Shown here one piece after another: positions 61,311-64,000 of a stretch of 64,000 bases of DNA. Position 1 is the stretch's first letter. Each line of letters begins with the position of its first letter. A program made the position numbers and the translations under genes. A model generated the notes under the pieces. The model saw nothing but the letters and a program-made list of their open reading frames with translations, was not told the origin of the DNA and did not search any database. The stretch lies in assembly GCA_008360955.1 (NCBI GenBank), contig LUCM01003742.1, forward strand, positions 95,393 to 159,392, written 5' to 3'. The stretch comes from Fasciolopsis buskii (taxonomy: Eukaryota > Platyhelminthes > Trematoda > Plagiorchiida > Fasciolidae).

Positions 61311-64000
61311 CCTGCGTCAATCAGAACCACGGTTATTTATTCTGCATGGACTTACAAGTTTCGCTGCGCATATCCGGCTGTCACAACGAGTCAACACCTC
61401 GCGAGCCGCCGTCACTCAACGAGCTGCGCCGCATGACTTATCGCAGGTCAAAGATCCAATCATGCCTCGAAGGCCAATGGATAGAGGCCTGACGGAGTAG
61501 TCTCCTGGTCCTCCAACTCGGGGGTTAATCTCAGTTAACAACCGAGTCGGAAAAACGAGTGGATCCAATTAAATGGGCTTCCATTCAGCTATACTCCGCT
61601 GCCTTGCCGTCATGCTCTTGCCAGAACCAAAGGCTTCCGTGCAGAACCCTAATCGTTCTTCTGCTTAGCGGCTGGACTCCTTAGCAGTATTCATCCATCC
61701 ATCAATCTCCATGAGTTACATGTCGACAAATAACCCCATACTGCATCGGTCATCGCGCAGGATAATCAGGATCGCGCTGCCCATTACATCGAGCGCAGGT
61801 GGGATTGGTAGTGATAAGTATGTAATTGCTCACAGTTCCCTCCCTTTTATTCAACCTGTCTCTTCTGTCTCCAACCCAATCTCGAGCTGGCAGCGTGCAT
61901 GTGCATTTTTTGAAGTATGGGTACCAACCTGAGTGACTCACTCCACGATGAAGGAATACGATCCTCGTTCCAAGTATTCGATGTAATCAAGGAGTAAGTA
62001 ATGTCACTGAGGGCTTCTCCAACCCGGTTTGAAAGAAACTGGCGGGGAGGAGGGGTGTGGCGAGGTCGGGACCGCTGGCATTTCCCTTGCTTTAGAAGTC
62101 GAATATGACGACTCTACTTCCCAACTCCATTGAGGGGGATTTAGAGAACTACAAGGATTCGGCAAGTCGCAAGACGTCCCGCCTAATACGTTAGCTCGCG
62201 GCCAGCTAAAAGTGATCGATGAAATGTCAGATCCACGGGTGAGCGTGTGTGGTTGTGTGGGTGTTGCTCGTCGCATGAGTTGAAACTTCGGTCGGGCCGG
62301 TTTGCTTATGCGTGCGAGTTGGGGCGCGTGGTCAGGCTAACCGGAGAGGTTGCGGCGGGGGGGCTCGGCCGCCGTTGCTGCTTAATGAAGTTTCAAACAG
62401 TTTGAACTGCTCTACCTGAGCGGCCGCTGCTTTTCTGGCGTCGGTGCGGGGAGCGGGTTACCCCGGTTTTCACGGTCTTCTTAAGGCTTATCGCCAACAT
62501 GACCTCCAGCTTCGTGTGTTTCACCTCCTTGCAGTTAGGAGCGGGGGGTTACCATTGCGAGGAGACGGAGGTGTCTTGTGGATGAAGACTAGGAGTCTAG
62601 GGGCATCCAGAGGGCGAAAGGCCTGCTGAGGGCCGAGCATGTCACTGCTTGATTTTGTACCACTGCTCGTCCTCATTGCTGTTCATCAAGTTCTGTGGGT
62701 TCGTCGGGGATTAGTTATCTGGTCGCTACGCTGCTGCGGAACAGCGAATCAGACAGACGTTCGAAGGTCAATCGTGCTTACTGGCCTGCGTCGAGGCTGA
62801 TTTGCGGCGTGCGGCAAATTCCATTTAGAATGGCGATAAACGCATGCGGCCAAGTCGACTACGTAGCCACCACTATGCAATTCTGAAGAGAATGCGACAT
62901 CGGCTGGGGGCGTGAGAGCGGCGGAGGGTTGAGTGGGTCGATTTTGACTCAACTACCCGATCCAGTTAGAGGCTACGTCGCGGTGAAACGCGAACTGTGT
63001 CGGTAAGGTCGTCTAGGAGTAGTGTTTAAAGGGTTGACTTGTCTGCACGAGGAGAGTGGGGGGTGGCGGTCCTCCAAATTATCACTCCTCTGAAGGCAGG
63101 CAGGCGCACCGCGCTTAAAAACAGAGACTCCGATTGCACTCAGCATTCTCCAACTTGTGCATGAGATCCACCCTGCCAAACCATTCAGGTGTCAGAAGCG
63201 CCTTACTATTTCGGAACAAGGGTGACAGACGTCCATAATCAAAACTGGTCTTTCTCCATGTCAATACTGCAGTCTGTGGGGGAGGGGGTGATGCGAGGGA
63301 TAAAGGCCGAGAAGATAGAAACTGAGCAGGGCTTAACGACTACTGAGGGTCCCGTGTGCGACGGCCACTGATCCCTCGCAGCTCTCATGGCAAACAAAGC
63401 GAAGCTGGGGGTGAGCGCGGGGATCCAGTCGTGTGAGAGCTGGGTCTGTGGTGGCGGGGATGTGTGCGTTGCGTCAGCTGGGTGGAAGGAGGGCGCGTGG
63501 AGTTGTGCGTGACGGAAGCCGTTGACCGAGCGAGGGCGTTGAGGGGGCTTCGGTCGGTCGGCGTGAAGTGATGGGGAGAAGGGAGTGAGGTGCTTGAGCG
63601 AGACATGAGACGTTAGTTGGGAGTTGGGTTACTCTACTGGGAATCATGAGTGTGTTGTGGTTGTCGTGGGGGTGGAGGCGGCGAGGCAGAGTGGTGGTCG
63701 AGGTCGAAGGGTGGTCGACTATCGAGTGAGGCTGAACACGCCTGTTGGCAGCGTGCGTTTATGGGGGGTGTGTGGTTGGTTGCGCGCGTGTGTGGGTGGT
63801 GAGATCGGCGAGGGTGTGGGCGGGTTGTTGAGGCTGGATGCGGTGGCGTGAGGAAGATTGGAGCTTGGCATGAGATAAGATACGGGGCACTTACTGATTA
63901 ATCTACACTGGAGAGACCGATTGCGAGTAGTCGGTTGGGTCGTTGTGTATCGTGAGGACACTAGTGGGGTGGCGCGAGGGGGGGGTCCGGGGTGGGCAAC
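61311..64000. other. G+C- and CpG-rich segment of unknown nature
   Basis: Composition changes clearly from the A+T-rich DNA before about 59 kb. From 62.2 kb the plus strand is G-rich with many CG dinucleotides, and 63.4-64.0 kb is dominated by G and T. Frames up to 90 codons on both strands are biased in composition and match nothing I know. A near-palindrome, agtttcaaacagtttgaact, lies at 62389-62408. It may include the 5' untranslated part of the LINE (61.3-61.7 kb), another old repeat, or sequence near a contig end. Confidence 0.4.

Noticed and set aside
1..64000. CRISPR array, rRNA, operon or bacterial defence system
   Set aside because: No regularly spaced direct repeats, no rRNA signature and no runs of adjacent long ORFs; the sequence has eukaryotic repeat content.

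Overview
The window looks like nuclear DNA of a parasitic flatworm (tapeworm or fluke). Three things point that way. It carries a decayed non-LTR retrotransposon whose reverse transcriptase and endonuclease relics resemble a family I know from cestode and trematode genomes. It carries several copies of tRNA-derived SINEs. It has very low coding density, with no ORF longer than 163 codons. I cannot name the species, and no complete gene can be read. What can be offered on the coding side is a set of candidate exons chosen from splice-site context, open frame and phase. In about 64 kb of A+T-rich sequence, short open AG...GT intervals are common by chance, so most of these carry low confidence.

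Layout. 1-10 kb: mostly featureless A+T-rich sequence with two copies of a tRNA-derived SINE (here SINE-1) at 631-797 (minus) and 4970-5150 (plus). 10-24 kb: several plus-strand candidate exons. The best is a 26-codon exon at 18726-18803 whose peptide fits one MORN repeat with exact spacing. A palindromic dispersed repeat lies at 15976-16290. 24-34 kb: essentially empty apart from a SINE-2 copy at 27761-28041 (minus). 34.7-35.5 kb: two candidate exons on the minus strand. 38.9-39.5 kb: an open frame with one hydrophobic segment and a nearby candidate exon. 40-45 kb: three SINE-1 copies around the best two-exon gene fragment (44103-44344), whose exons are split by a 39-bp intron with matching phase. 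47 kb: the second SINE-2 copy. 50-57 kb: a candidate exon, another SINE-1, a second copy of the palindromic repeat holding a 24-bp fold-back, a third tRNA-like element and the longest open frame.

58.9-61.3 kb: an antisense LINE relic containing endonuclease, reverse transcriptase and C-terminal remnants broken by frameshifts and stops. 61.3-64 kb: a stretch rich in G, C and CpG, unlike the rest of the window, with no recognisable gene. It may be the 5' part of the LINE unit, another repeat, or a different kind of locus.

The annotation is therefore dominated by repeats. The pieces most worth checking are the MORN-like exon, the 44.1 kb exon pair, the unusual structure of SINE-2 (tRNA-like part internal, not at the 5' end) and the fold-back repeat at 55.6 kb. 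I found no CRISPR array, rRNA, functional tRNA, operon or bacterial-type system.
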